From Thermomicrobium sp. CFH 73360 (lineage in GTDB: Bacteria; Chloroflexota; Chloroflexia; Thermomicrobiales; Thermomicrobiaceae): 64,000 bases of DNA. Below are positions 8,991 to 17,490 of the stretch, piece by piece; position 1 is the first letter of the stretch; the number at the start of each line of letters is the position of its first letter. The DNA lies in assembly GCF_023806465.1 (NCBI RefSeq), contig NZ_JAMSLS010000006.1, forward strand, positions 100,310-164,309, read 5' to 3'. Under the pieces are notes generated by a model. That model was not told where the DNA came from. It saw nothing but the letters and a program-made list of their open reading frames with translations, and did not search any database. The position numbers were made by a program, and so were the translations under genes.

Positions 8991-10202
8991 TCACGCTCTC
9001 CGCCCTGGATAGACCTCGAGCGCAGCAGCGAGCAGGGATGCGGCGTGCTCGAGGACAGCCTCGGACTCAACGAGGGCGAGGCGGATAGCTTGCTGTCCAC
9101 AGCCAGGAGTGGCATAGAAGCCGCGAAGGGGAGCAACCATCACCGTTTCACCACCGAGCGCGAAGTCGGTGAGGAGCCACGCGGCAAAACGCTCCGCGTC
9201 ATCAACCGGGAGTTCAGCGACGAGATAGAGCGCACCCGCTGGCGGGATCGGGCGAACGCCGGGGATCTGCCGCAACGCGGCGAGCATCGTGTCACGACGC
9301 CGTCGGTAGGTTGTGACGACCTCGACGATGTAGCGCTCCGGCGCATCGAGCGCGGCCATGGCGGCGAGTTGTGCGACGAGGGGAAGCGAGAGGCGTAGTT
9401 CGGCCAGCGATGCCGCCGCCGCGGTGACGTCGCGGTTTCGGCTAATCAGAGCACCAATGCGAAGTCCGCACGCGTTGAAGCGCTTGGAAATACTGTCGAT
9501 GACGATGGCATGGCCATCGAGCCCTGGCATTTCCAGTGCGCTGGGCGCGCGTGTACCGCTGAAGACGAGCTCGCGGTACGTCTCGTCACTGTAAAAGAAC
9601 AGGTTGTACGCGATCGCCAGCTCAGCGAGAGCCTGAAAGGCTGCACGATCATACAGTGTTCCAGTGGGGTTCGAGGGACTACAGAGGAGAATACCTCGCG
9701 TGCGCGGGGAAATGCGTGGACGGACGGCTTCGGGAGAGATCGGACCATAGCGGTCAGGGCTGGGTACCGGCACGAGTTCGACGCCGGCGGCAGTCAGGAT
9801 ACCCTGGTAGGGTGCATAGAACGGCTCGGGCACGAGCACCTGGTCGCCAGGATCCGTGGTGGCGAGGATAGCAAGCCAGAGCGCTTCGCTTGCCCCACCG
9901 GTCACCACGACTTCCTCCGGGTTGATCAACAGGCCAACCCGTTGGTAGTACCGCACCCAGGCAGCAATGAGGTCGGGAATCCCGCGTGACGGGGTATAGG
10001 TCGGTCGCTGGCTGGCCGCCGCTGCGATTGCAGCACTGACGCCGGGTGGGGGAGGGAGATCGGGTTGGCCAATGTTGAGATGAATCACGCGGATACCGCG
10101 CGCTTTGGCTGCATCGGCGAGGGGAACAAGACCACGAATCGGAGATGGCGGAATCGCTTGCGCGCGGGTCGAGACGTTCGGTGCGACTGTTCGCTGGACC
10201 AT
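8991..10202 (-). CDS. Class I/II (fold type I) PLP-dependent aminotransferase
   Basis: A 403-residue aminotransferase of the AspC/AlaT-like group. Key features are HLNIGQPDLPPPP near the N-terminus, VVVTGGASEALWLA for phosphate and cofactor contacts, and CSPSNPTGTLYDR carrying the conserved Asn. YSDETYREL carries the Asp that contacts the pyridine nitrogen, and IDSISKRFNACGLRIG carries the Schiff-base Lys. IRLALVE supplies the substrate-carboxylate Arg. The ATG at 10202 follows GGGGGAGG with good spacing. The gene is convergent with the DUF4388 gene and divergent from the radical SAM gene. The amino acid substrate cannot be fixed from sequence; aspartate or aromatic amino acids are the commonest. 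Confidence 0.92.
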   Translation of the reverse strand: MVQRTVAPNVSTRAQAIPPSPIRGLVPLADAAKARGIRVIHLNIGQPDLPPPPGVSAAIAAAASQRPTYTPSRGIPDLIAAWVRYYQRVGLLINPEEVVVTGGASEALWLAILATTDPGDQVLVPEPFYAPYQGILTAAGVELVPVPSPDRYGPISPEAVRPRISPRTRGILLCSPSNPTGTLYDRAAFQALAELAIAYNLFFYSDETYRELVFSGTRAPSALEMPGLDGHAIVIDSISKRFNACGLRIGALISRNRDVTAAAASLAELRLSLPLVAQLAAMAALDAPERYIVEVVTTYRRRRDTMLAALRQIPGVRPIPPAGALYLVAELPVDDAERFAAWLLTDFALGGETVMVAPLRGFYATPGCGQQAIRLALVESEAVLEHAASLLAAALEVYPGRRA

Positions 10203-10469
10203 TGTGCCTCCCCCACCCAACGACACGTACGGCCCACCAGTGTAGCACTCATGTGTGACGCAGTGCGAGCGTCTTTTCGAGATACCGGAACGGCGGGAGG
10301 CAAGGGGCTCGGGGAATGACGAAGGGGGAAGCAGAGAAGCCTTGCTGCCAAGCCCTGGTGCACCAGGGGCTGGTTGCCGTTCAGGGAGAGTCGGCAGAGA
10401 GCATCACCGGAGCCGCGTCGCGTGCTACGCTTGCAAAGGATGGCAAACGCTCCCGCGGAGGGTGATCCG

Positions 10470-11942
10470 GTGCGTGTTCGAGCGGAGGTCGCGGACACGA
10501 CAGGGCGCGACCTGCACGAGCCTGGTGCAATCCTTCTCCTCTCTTGTTACGAGCTCGGCCACCAGCCGCTGAGTCTCGCCATGCCGCTTGCCTACCTGCG
10601 AGTAGCGGGATACCACCCGCTGGCGATTGACACGGCGGTACAGGAGCTCCCCGCGGCGGCGATCAAGCGAGCAAGGCTCGTGGCCATCTCCGTCCCGATG
10701 CACACTGCCCTCCGTTTGGGTGTGGGGCTTGGCGAGCGCATCCGGGCCGTGAATCCTGGGGTGCACCTCTGCTACTACGGCCTCTATGCCTGGTTAAACC
10801 GTGACTATCTGCTCCGAGAACTCGCCGATAGTGTGATCGGCGGTGAGATCGAGGTACCCCTCTTAGGCCTGGTTCAGGCGCTGGAGCGCGGTGGGCCAGT
10901 CACAGTGCCCGGGGTTGTGACGCGGGAGCAATCGTCTGCGCCAGCGCTCGTCCGCGTTGGTTTTCCAGTTCCAGCTCGCGACGTTCTGCCACCACCGCGC
11001 CACTACGCGCATCTGATCATCAATGGCCAGGTCGTGCCGGCAGGATACACAGAGGCAACCCGTGGGTGTCATCATACCTGCGCACATTGCCCCGTCGTGC
11101 CAATCTACCGTGGACGGTTTTTTGCCATCCCACGCCAAGTGGTCCTCGCGGATATCCGGCAGCAGGTGGCCAACGGTGTCCGGCACATCACCTTTGGTGA
11201 TCCTGACTTCTTGAACGGGCCGACCCATAGCCTGCGCATCTGCCGTGCGTTGCACGAGGAGTTCCCGGACGTGACCTTTGATTTCACAGCGCGGATCGAG
11301 CACATCGTCCAACATCGGAACCTGATGCCGGAGTTTCGGCGGCTCGGCTGCGTTTTCGTCGTCTCGGCGGTCGAGCTTCTCAGCGACCGGGCACTCAAGG
11401 CGATCCGGAAGGGTCACTCGCGGGCCGACGTGCTTGAAGCGCTTCGCGTCTGCGACGACGCGGGCATCGCGCTGCGACCCTCGCTCTTGCTGTTCACTCC
11501 CTGGACAACCCTGGGGGACTACCTGGAGCTTCTGGAGTTCATTGAGGAAGAGGAGCTGATCGAGCACGTTGATCCGGTCCATCTTTCTATTCGCTTGCTC
11601 ATCCCGCCAGGCTCGGCGCTGCTGGAGGTCCCAGAACTCCGGCCGTACTTGGGACCGCTAGATGAGGCGAACTTCACTTATACCTGGCGGCATCCAGACC
11701 CGCGGATGGACGAACTCCAGCAGGCTGTCGCCGAGCTTGCGGAGCGGGCGACGCGGGAGGGCTGGGATCCCTATACCACCTTTGCGGCGATACGCGCACT
11801 GGCCTGGGAGACTGCTGGAAAGCAGCCACCCAGTGAGCCGCCGCGACGTCGACGGAAGCGACCGTCCCCACCGCGGCTCACCGAATCATGGTTCTGCTGA
11901 GCGGAGCCGCTCGCGGACCCGGTGGGTCCTGCAGAATCCTAA
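10470..11942 (+). CDS. CUAEP-tail radical SAM selenoprotein (TGA at 11898-11900 read as selenocysteine)
   Basis: About 490 residues including selenocysteine at about 477. An N-terminal B12-binding-like half (SCYELGHQPLSLAMPLAYL, ISVPMHTALRLGVGL) precedes a radical SAM domain with Cys200-x3-Cys204-x2-Cys207 in EATRGCHHTCAHCPVVP and TFGDPDFLNGP. Conventional translation stops after SWFC, but the next in-frame codons after TGA read Ala-Glu-Pro, then ten more residues to TAA at 11940. A known radical SAM family ends in CUAEP or CCAEP (from memory), so TGA very likely encodes Sec. A SECIS-like hairpin follows. The start is uncertain: GTG 10470 has GGAGG at proper spacing, ATG 10440 does not. The reaction is unknown; the tail may be a redox or metal site. 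It ends 13 bp from the convergent MFS gene. Confidence 0.85.
11913..11932 (+). promoter_or_regulatory. Candidate bacterial SECIS hairpin
   Basis: GCGGACCC pairs with GGGTCCTGC (8 base pairs, one bulged U on the 3' strand) around a GGU loop. The loop begins 20 nt after the TGA at 11898-11900. Bacterial SECIS elements bound by SelB sit about this far downstream and need G and U in a small apical loop plus a bulged U. In the E. coli element, from memory, the bulge is on the other strand, so the match is partial. Confidence 0.6.
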
Positions 11943-11955
11943 GGAGGGTCGCAAG

Positions 11956-13227
11956 TCAACGAGGCGAATGATCGTGCCCACTCGCCTTGTCGGTCAGTGG
12001 GATGAGCAGGAGCGATGCAATCAGCGCGGTGAACGCGAGAGCGAGAAACAGTGAAGTGCCGGTGACGAGACCAGGGACGAGTCCCCCGAGGATTCCGCCA
12101 ACCGAGCCAACACCGTTGACGATGCCCACCGCGATTGCAGCCTGTGCTCCACCGGCTTCGGCGGCTGCGACGCCAACGATTAACGACTCCGCGGCATAGA
12201 GGGTGATACCGAGCGCGAGGAGGACGAGCGCGATCAGCCACCAACGTTGAGTCCGTGCCGCAACAGGGAAGAGAAGAAGGGCCACGGTACAGCCGAGTAA
12301 GGCAAAGACAGCAGGCCGGACGCGGTGTCCCCCAAAGAGTCGATCCGAGATCGTGCCAGCGAGGAGTGGGCCGGCCAGGCCGGCGAGCCCGAGCAGTCCA
12401 GCGATCGCCGTCGCGACGCCGGCGGCGATGAAGGGTAGGGCGTCGCGGACAAGCACTGGTGCCCAGAAGACGGTCGCATAAATAACCGGCTTGAGGAGAA
12501 AATCGGCACCGCTGAGGAACCAGAGTGAACGACTACGGAGGAGCGCGAGAGCTTGTCTCTCACTGGCTCGCAGATGCTGGCTCGCCCGATCCGGTGCGAA
12601 CCAGACGCGCAGCCACAGTGTGTAGGCGACGGCGACGAAGAGTGCGATCATCCCGCCCGCAAGCGGTGCGGCGCGCCACTGGCCGATGACCGAGTACGCG
12701 AACCAACCGAGAAGGACAGGAGCAGCAAGCGCCCCGAAGGCATAGCTCGTGCTGAGGATCCCGAATGCGACGCCACGCCGCTGCGGCGGAGTATGTTGTG
12801 CGACATCACTACAGACTGCGGCCCAGCCGGTGGCTTGTGCGGCACCTTGGATGAGGAGCGCGGCCAGCAGCAGCCAGGCGGTGGGCGTCGCAGCGAGAAG
12901 CAGTGATGCCGCGCAGGCGGTCAGGAGTCCGAGGGTGACTAGTCTGCGCGGGCCCACGCGGTCGGTGAGGGCGCCGGCCACGAACTGACCGGCGGCGTAG
13001 ACGGCGAGGAAGAGCGCGTCGGCGACGCCGAGAAAGACACGCGAGAGGCCGAGGGTCGGGTCGGCCAGGAGTCCGAGTTTACTGGCGGCGAAGGCGAGGC
13101 GCGGAAAGTAGAAGGCAGCATAGGCCAGCCAGCTGGCGGCGAGGACGTGATTGGGGTGGGGTTGGAGTTTGGACGGCTCGTCGTCAGCAGGGGGCACGCG
13201 AGACTGCCGTGTCGGGCGGAGCTGCAC
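11956..13227 (-). CDS. Major facilitator superfamily transporter (OPA/NarK-like)
   Basis: A 423-residue membrane protein with 12 predicted hydrophobic segments, starting at GTG 13227 behind a GGAGG ribosome site. The loop after TM2 reads GALTDRVGPRRLVTLG, the MFS signature G-x3-D-R/K-x-G-R-R. The equivalent loop in the second half is GTISDRLFGGHRVRP. WLAYAAFYFPRLAFAASK in TM1 resembles the organophosphate:phosphate antiporter (GlpT/UhpT) and hexuronate branches. A cytoplasmic loop of about 40 residues joins the halves. The substrate is unknown. It is convergent with the radical SAM gene and may be in the same direction as the thiamine-diphosphate enzyme upstream, from which it is separated by 277 bp and a hairpin. 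Confidence 0.88.
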   Translation of the reverse strand: MQLRPTRQSRVPPADDEPSKLQPHPNHVLAASWLAYAAFYFPRLAFAASKLGLLADPTLGLSRVFLGVADALFLAVYAAGQFVAGALTDRVGPRRLVTLGLLTACAASLLLAATPTAWLLLAALLIQGAAQATGWAAVCSDVAQHTPPQRRGVAFGILSTSYAFGALAAPVLLGWFAYSVIGQWRAAPLAGGMIALFVAVAYTLWLRVWFAPDRASQHLRASERQALALLRSRSLWFLSGADFLLKPVIYATVFWAPVLVRDALPFIAAGVATAIAGLLGLAGLAGPLLAGTISDRLFGGHRVRPAVFALLGCTVALLLFPVAARTQRWWLIALVLLALGITLYAAESLIVGVAAAEAGGAQAAIAVGIVNGVGSVGGILGGLVPGLVTGTSLFLALAFTALIASLLLIPLTDKASGHDHSPR

Positions 13228-13451
13228 GCAACCTCCTCCTCATCCCAGCGTACAGTAGTCCACCATTCGGCGATCCTCAAGCCGGAGGAGCGGTGCGGAA
13301 CGTCGACGGAGAGGGCGGGCCCGGATAAGACGACTCGAGCAGAACCAGGGGGTGCAGACGTCTCAGGAGCAGGGACGGAGCGGCTCACGGGCGATCGAGT
13401 GCTTCCCGCGGTACTACCAGAGGCCACGACGTGTCTGCAGCCTGGATGGAT

Positions 13452-13501
13452 AGTGGCGAGCTCGGTGGCAACGCAGCGGACGTCACCACCGAGCTCCCAC
13501 T
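13452..13501. terminator. Long hairpin just after the TPP-enzyme gene
   Basis: GAGCTCGGTGG at 13458-13468 pairs perfectly with CCACCGAGCTC at 13486-13496. Flanking AGTGG and CCACT extend the stem after one mismatch. It lies 4 bp beyond the stop of the minus-strand gene ending at 13505, so it probably terminates that transcript. No T-run follows, so it could instead protect the 3' end. Confidence 0.45.
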
Positions 13502-13504
13502 GTC

Positions 13505-15274
13505 TTAGGGCCTGGCGAGGATGACATCGAGCACAGCTGACTGGCCGTCCCGGACGTGGGCGAGTGCACGCCGCAGCGCGGGGAGGATTTGATCCGGTTC
13601 CTCAACGCGCTCGCCGTATGCATCGACCGACTGAGCGAGGAGATCAAAACGTGGGGTGGGCGCGAGTTCGATACCGACGAACTCGCCGGTCTTGACGGAG
13701 TATCCCTCCGGATATGCTGCGACGAGTGGGCGCTTGGTGGCGTTATAACAGGCGTTGTTCACAATTACGACGAGGATGGGTGCCTTGGCCTGCCGTGCGA
13801 TCCACAGACTCGCCTCGGGGACGCCGAAAAGGAAGGAGCCGTCGCCGATCAAGCCGAGCACGGTGCGGTCCGGAGCGGCCAGCTTGGCTCCGATTGCCGC
13901 GCCGAGCCCCCAGCCGAGACCAGATCCCCCGCTCTGGTACCAGCTTCCGTAGGTTGTGGACTGGATCTGGCAGAAGAGCGGGACCTGGCTCGTGATCGCT
14001 TCGTCGATGACAAGGAGTTCCGGGTTTTCACGCCGGAATTCCTCGAGGCAGTAGCCAAGCCATTCGACGGTGATCGGGCGGGTAGTGGCCTGAGCAGCAG
14101 CGCGTTGCCGCCACTCGGCGCGTCGGGCGGCCGAGGCGGCGGCGAGACGCTGACGGCGCTCTTCGATTCGCCGACGGTCTGCTTTGGTCAGCAGATCGCG
14201 GGCGGCAGCGGCAAGAGCCGGCAGGGCTGCGCCGGTATCGGCGCGGATTGGGAGATCAACCGGGAAGCTCCACAGCGGGATGCGCTCCTTGACGGGATCC
14301 AGGTCGATCTGGATGACCGTGGCATCCGCGGGGAGCGGTGTTCGCGTTGGGATGTATGGCACATCGTGGTCAAGGATCAGGACAACGTCGGCTTCAGCAA
14401 GGCCATGCTCAAGTCCATAGTTGTAGCCCTGGTGCAAGGGGTGGTCAGCTGGGAAGTTGGCGCGTGTCCGCCACTCGACGACCGGAAGGGCAAGGAGTTC
14501 GGCGAGTTCGAGAAGCCCGTCCCACCCAGCACGGGAGCGGCCGCTTGCGGCGGTGAGGACCAGGGGACGCTCGGCGCGGACGAGGAGCTCGGCGGCCTGG
14601 CGGAGAAGGTCAGGATCGCCAGCACCAAGGCGAGCCGGCGGGAAGCGGCGGGGGTCGGGGATGCGCACACGCTCGACCCGTTCCATGATCACCTCGCGTG
14701 GCAAGGTGAGGTAGACCGGGCCAGGAGGATCGCTCTCCGCAATCTGGTAGGCGCGGGTAACGACCTCGGCGACTTGGTCAGGGCGGCGGAGTTCATAGTC
14801 CCACTTCACGTAGTTGCGGACAATGCCGTGTTGATCGAGCTGCTCCTGCAACCAGTGGATGTAGCCGTCGCGGGTTCCACGAACGCTGGGGTCGGTGGTG
14901 TAGGGGGCGCGTCCAGCACTGAGGAGGACGGCGGCGCGGCCACGCTGGGCGTTATGCACCATCGCTCCCAGGTTTTGTGTCCCGACATCAACATGGACCA
15001 GGACGGCTTGTGGCCGGCCAGAGACCGCGTAGTAGCCGTGCGCGGCCGCGAGTGCTGGAACCTCGAAGGGGCACAGGACGACCTGCGGTGCTGGCTGCCC
15101 AAGTGCGCGGCGCTTGGCGATCGCTTCTTGGATCGGGAAGGTATCGGTGCCGGGGTTGAGGAAGAGGTAGGAGACACCGTGCGCGAGGAGCGCCTCGACG
15201 TACGCTTCGGCGATCTCGACATGATGGAGTTCGCGTGTTCCTGGTGCCGGGGCCACTTCGACCCGTTCAGCCAT
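13505..15274 (-). CDS. Thiamine diphosphate-dependent enzyme, acetolactate synthase-like
   Basis: A 589-residue member of the acetohydroxyacid synthase/pyruvate oxidase superfamily (COG0028). The N-terminal PYR domain has YLFLNPGTDTFPIQEA and PFEVPALAAAHGYYAVSGRP with the catalytic Glu. A central domain around VILILDHDVPYIP follows. The C-terminal PP domain carries GDGSFLFGVPEAS and ends VIVNNACYN, the GDG-x(25-30)-NN magnesium/thiamine motif. The ATG at 15274 has GGAGG 6 bases upstream; ATGs further upstream have none. Length and motifs fit an intact decarboxylase or carboligase, but the sequence is far from classical IlvB, and no small regulatory subunit is nearby. A catabolic 2-oxoacid role is likely; the substrate is unknown. 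Confidence 0.88.
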   Translation of the reverse strand: MAERVEVAPAPGTRELHHVEIAEAYVEALLAHGVSYLFLNPGTDTFPIQEAIAKRRALGQPAPQVVLCPFEVPALAAAHGYYAVSGRPQAVLVHVDVGTQNLGAMVHNAQRGRAAVLLSAGRAPYTTDPSVRGTRDGYIHWLQEQLDQHGIVRNYVKWDYELRRPDQVAEVVTRAYQIAESDPPGPVYLTLPREVIMERVERVRIPDPRRFPPARLGAGDPDLLRQAAELLVRAERPLVLTAASGRSRAGWDGLLELAELLALPVVEWRTRANFPADHPLHQGYNYGLEHGLAEADVVLILDHDVPYIPTRTPLPADATVIQIDLDPVKERIPLWSFPVDLPIRADTGAALPALAAAARDLLTKADRRRIEERRQRLAAASAARRAEWRQRAAAQATTRPITVEWLGYCLEEFRRENPELLVIDEAITSQVPLFCQIQSTTYGSWYQSGGSGLGWGLGAAIGAKLAAPDRTVLGLIGDGSFLFGVPEASLWIARQAKAPILVVIVNNACYNATKRPLVAAYPEGYSVKTGEFVGIELAPTPRFDLLAQSVDAYGERVEEPDQILPALRRALAHVRDGQSAVLDVILARP

Positions 15275-15729
15275 CTGAATCCTCCTGTGACGCATGCCGT
15301 CTCGTGGCACGCCAAGTGTACGGCTGGGCGACCGGCTCGACGAGGCACACGTTCAGTAGAGCTGAACCGCCGCATCGCTTGGCGGATTGGGGCGAGGAAG
15401 CTCCCGAGGAACCGAATCGGCTCTGACGGTGCAGACAGCGGGTTCGGAGGGTGTCTCCACGCTCGGGCGGCGGGACATGCAGTCGAGGGCCCTCATCCCC
15501 GCGGTCTTTTCCCTGCGGATGAGGCCAACTGAATAGCGTGCCTGGCAACGCGCCTACCGTGCACGTCTTTTCCCTGCGGATGCGGCCGACTGTGTGCGGG
15601 GGTAAGTGGTCCAGTGGTGATCCAGTGGTGAGGAGTGTTGGGGAGGGCGCGAGTAGCTTCATCGTTGAGGTGAGGGTGAGGGCGTCGTACACTGGCAGTT
15701 GCGTGTGACTGGAGCGGAAGGGGACTGCT
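15275..15729. other. Shared upstream region of two divergent TPP-enzyme genes
   Basis: This 455-bp gap should carry both promoters. It contains the direct repeats at 15504-15592 and a short tandem CCAGTGGTGA duplication around 15611-15632. No coding frame is supported. Confidence 0.55.
15504..15592. repeat. Two 28-bp direct repeats separated by 33 bp (CRISPR-like geometry)
   Basis: GTCTTTTCCCTGCGGATG followed by AGGCCAACTG (15504-15531) recurs as the same 18 bases followed by CGGCCGACTG (15565-15592). The copies match at 26 of 28 positions and are spaced by 33 unrelated bases. No third copy lies 61 bp to either side and no cas gene is in the window. The first copy also forms an 8-bp stem with CCTCATCC just upstream. 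It could be a one-spacer CRISPR remnant or a regulatory duplication before the gene at 15730. Confidence 0.4.
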
Positions 15730-17352
15730 ATGCCGACTGTGGCGGAGGTGGTTGCGCGGGAACTCCGGTCAGCTGGAGTAGACCGGGCGTTTGGGCTGCC
15801 GGGTGGCGAGGTGTTAGTCCTCCTCGACGCCTTGCGACGGGCTGGAATCTCCTTCACGCTCTGCCGGCATGAAGCCGTCGCCGGTACGGCGGCTGCAGTG
15901 TACGGGAAACTCCGTCGCACAGCTGGGGTAGCTGTCGCAACGCTCGGTCCCGGTGCAGCCAACCTGATGCTGCCGCTCGCCAATGCTTGGCTGGATCGAG
16001 AGCCACTCTTGGCGATCACTGCCGATCTCCCTGTGAGTTGGCCGGTGAGCCACACGCACCAGCGCCTGCCCCTCCACGAGGTGTACCGTCCGATTGTCAA
16101 GCATGTAGAGGCGGTCACGCCGCTCGACCCGCAGTCTGCGGTGCAGCGGGCTCTTTGGGCCTGCACCAGCGAACCACAGGGGCCGGCGTACCTCACGCTC
16201 TCCGCTGAAGATGCGGTGCAGCCGGCATCGTTCCTCCACGAGGGTGGACACCCCACAGCCCCAGTATTGACTGGGCAGGAGGAGAACGCCCGCCGTGCCG
16301 CGCACGAGCTCGCCCAACGACTCGCCGCCGCCGAACGACCACTGGTCATTGTTGGGCTTGGTGTGCGCCCGGAACGGGCACCACTGCTCCGGCAGTGGCT
16401 GCGGTCATGGCGGTTGCCCGTCGCGGTAACCCCGAAGGCCAAGGGCCTAATCGATGAGCACGATGAGGCCACAGACTTCGTCGGCGTGGTTGGTGGCATG
16501 GCGATTGATGACCTGATGATGGAGGCGGTTCAGCGGGCTGACCTGATTGTCGGGTTTGGCTTCGATCCGGTTGAGGTGGACAAGACCTGGCATGCCCACT
16601 TGCCGATTGTCTGGGTGCTGGAGTCGGCGCAGGCCACGGGCGTGCTGCCGCGCCGTGAGTTGATCGTGGCTGATCATGGAGCGTTGCTGGCGGCGCTGGA
16701 TGAGCTCGCGCCACCACGTGTCTGGGAGCGGCCGTTCCAGGATGTACAGGTGGAGCGGAAGGCGATTGCCGCCGGCCGGAGTCGAGCGCCGGCGCAAGGA
16801 CTGGCGCCAGTGCGGATCGTCTCCGTGTTCGCGAACACCCTCCCGCCGGAGACGATCGTCACCACCGATGTCGGCTCACACAAGTATCTGTTTGGCCAGT
16901 TCTGGCCGAGTCGGTACCCGGAAACGTTCTGGATGTCGAATGGGCTCTCAGGGATGGGGTATGGGTTAGCGGCAGCGATCGGAGCGAAGTTGGCGCGGCC
17001 GGAGGTACCGGTTCTGGCAGTACTTGGGGATGGTGGTTTCTCCATGGTCTGCCAGGAGCTGGAAACAGCGCGGCGGGTCGGCGCGCCGGTGATGGTGCTG
17101 GTCATCGCTGACTGCTCATATTCGTTGATCCGGATCGGGCAGGAGAACCGTGGGCTGCCGCGCTACGGCGTCGACTTCGAACCGATCGACAGCGTGCAGG
17201 TCGCCCGGGCCTGTGGCTGCGAGGGGGTGGTGGCGCGGACGGCTGAGGAGCTTGCGGCAGCGGCCGAGCAAGCGTTGGCGGTGACTCGCGCAGGGGTACC
17301 GTTTGTGATTGAAGTCCCGCTTGATGCCGAGGCCTACCGCCCGATCGTGTGA
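15730..17352 (+). CDS. Thiamine diphosphate-dependent enzyme, acetolactate synthase-like (second copy type)
   Basis: A 540-residue COG0028 enzyme. The PYR domain begins TVAEVVARELRSAGVDRAFG and contains GLPGGEVLVLLDAL; CRHEAVAGTAAAVYGKL holds the catalytic Glu. The PP domain has GLSGMGYGLAAAIGAKL and GDGGFSMVCQELETARR, then VIADCSYSLI. The usual second Asn of the GDG...NN motif is replaced by Asp-Cys, as in several non-AHAS members. It is divergent from another TPP enzyme with which it shares only family-level similarity. The two may act on related 2-oxoacids in one pathway, but neither substrate can be assigned. It has no partner small subunit. Confidence 0.88.
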   Translation: MPTVAEVVARELRSAGVDRAFGLPGGEVLVLLDALRRAGISFTLCRHEAVAGTAAAVYGKLRRTAGVAVATLGPGAANLMLPLANAWLDREPLLAITADLPVSWPVSHTHQRLPLHEVYRPIVKHVEAVTPLDPQSAVQRALWACTSEPQGPAYLTLSAEDAVQPASFLHEGGHPTAPVLTGQEENARRAAHELAQRLAAAERPLVIVGLGVRPERAPLLRQWLRSWRLPVAVTPKAKGLIDEHDEATDFVGVVGGMAIDDLMMEAVQRADLIVGFGFDPVEVDKTWHAHLPIVWVLESAQATGVLPRRELIVADHGALLAALDELAPPRVWERPFQDVQVERKAIAAGRSRAPAQGLAPVRIVSVFANTLPPETIVTTDVGSHKYLFGQFWPSRYPETFWMSNGLSGMGYGLAAAIGAKLARPEVPVLAVLGDGGFSMVCQELETARRVGAPVMVLVIADCSYSLIRIGQENRGLPRYGVDFEPIDSVQVARACGCEGVVARTAEELAAAAEQALAVTRAGVPFVIEVPLDAEAYRPIV

Positions 17353-17490
17353 CCGTGCGCATTCCGACAGTGCTCTTGCCTTCAATGAGGCAGCGGCTCG
17401 ACCGCCTGGTCGCCAATGGCCAGTATGGCCTCGCCATTGTGCTACTTCGGCGTGACAGCTGGGAAGCTGTGGCTGATACGGCGGAGGCGG

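Noticed and set aside
13556..15532. 658-residue plus-strand open frame
   Set aside because: It is the antisense shadow of the TPP-enzyme gene at 13505-15274, whose motifs are unmistakable.
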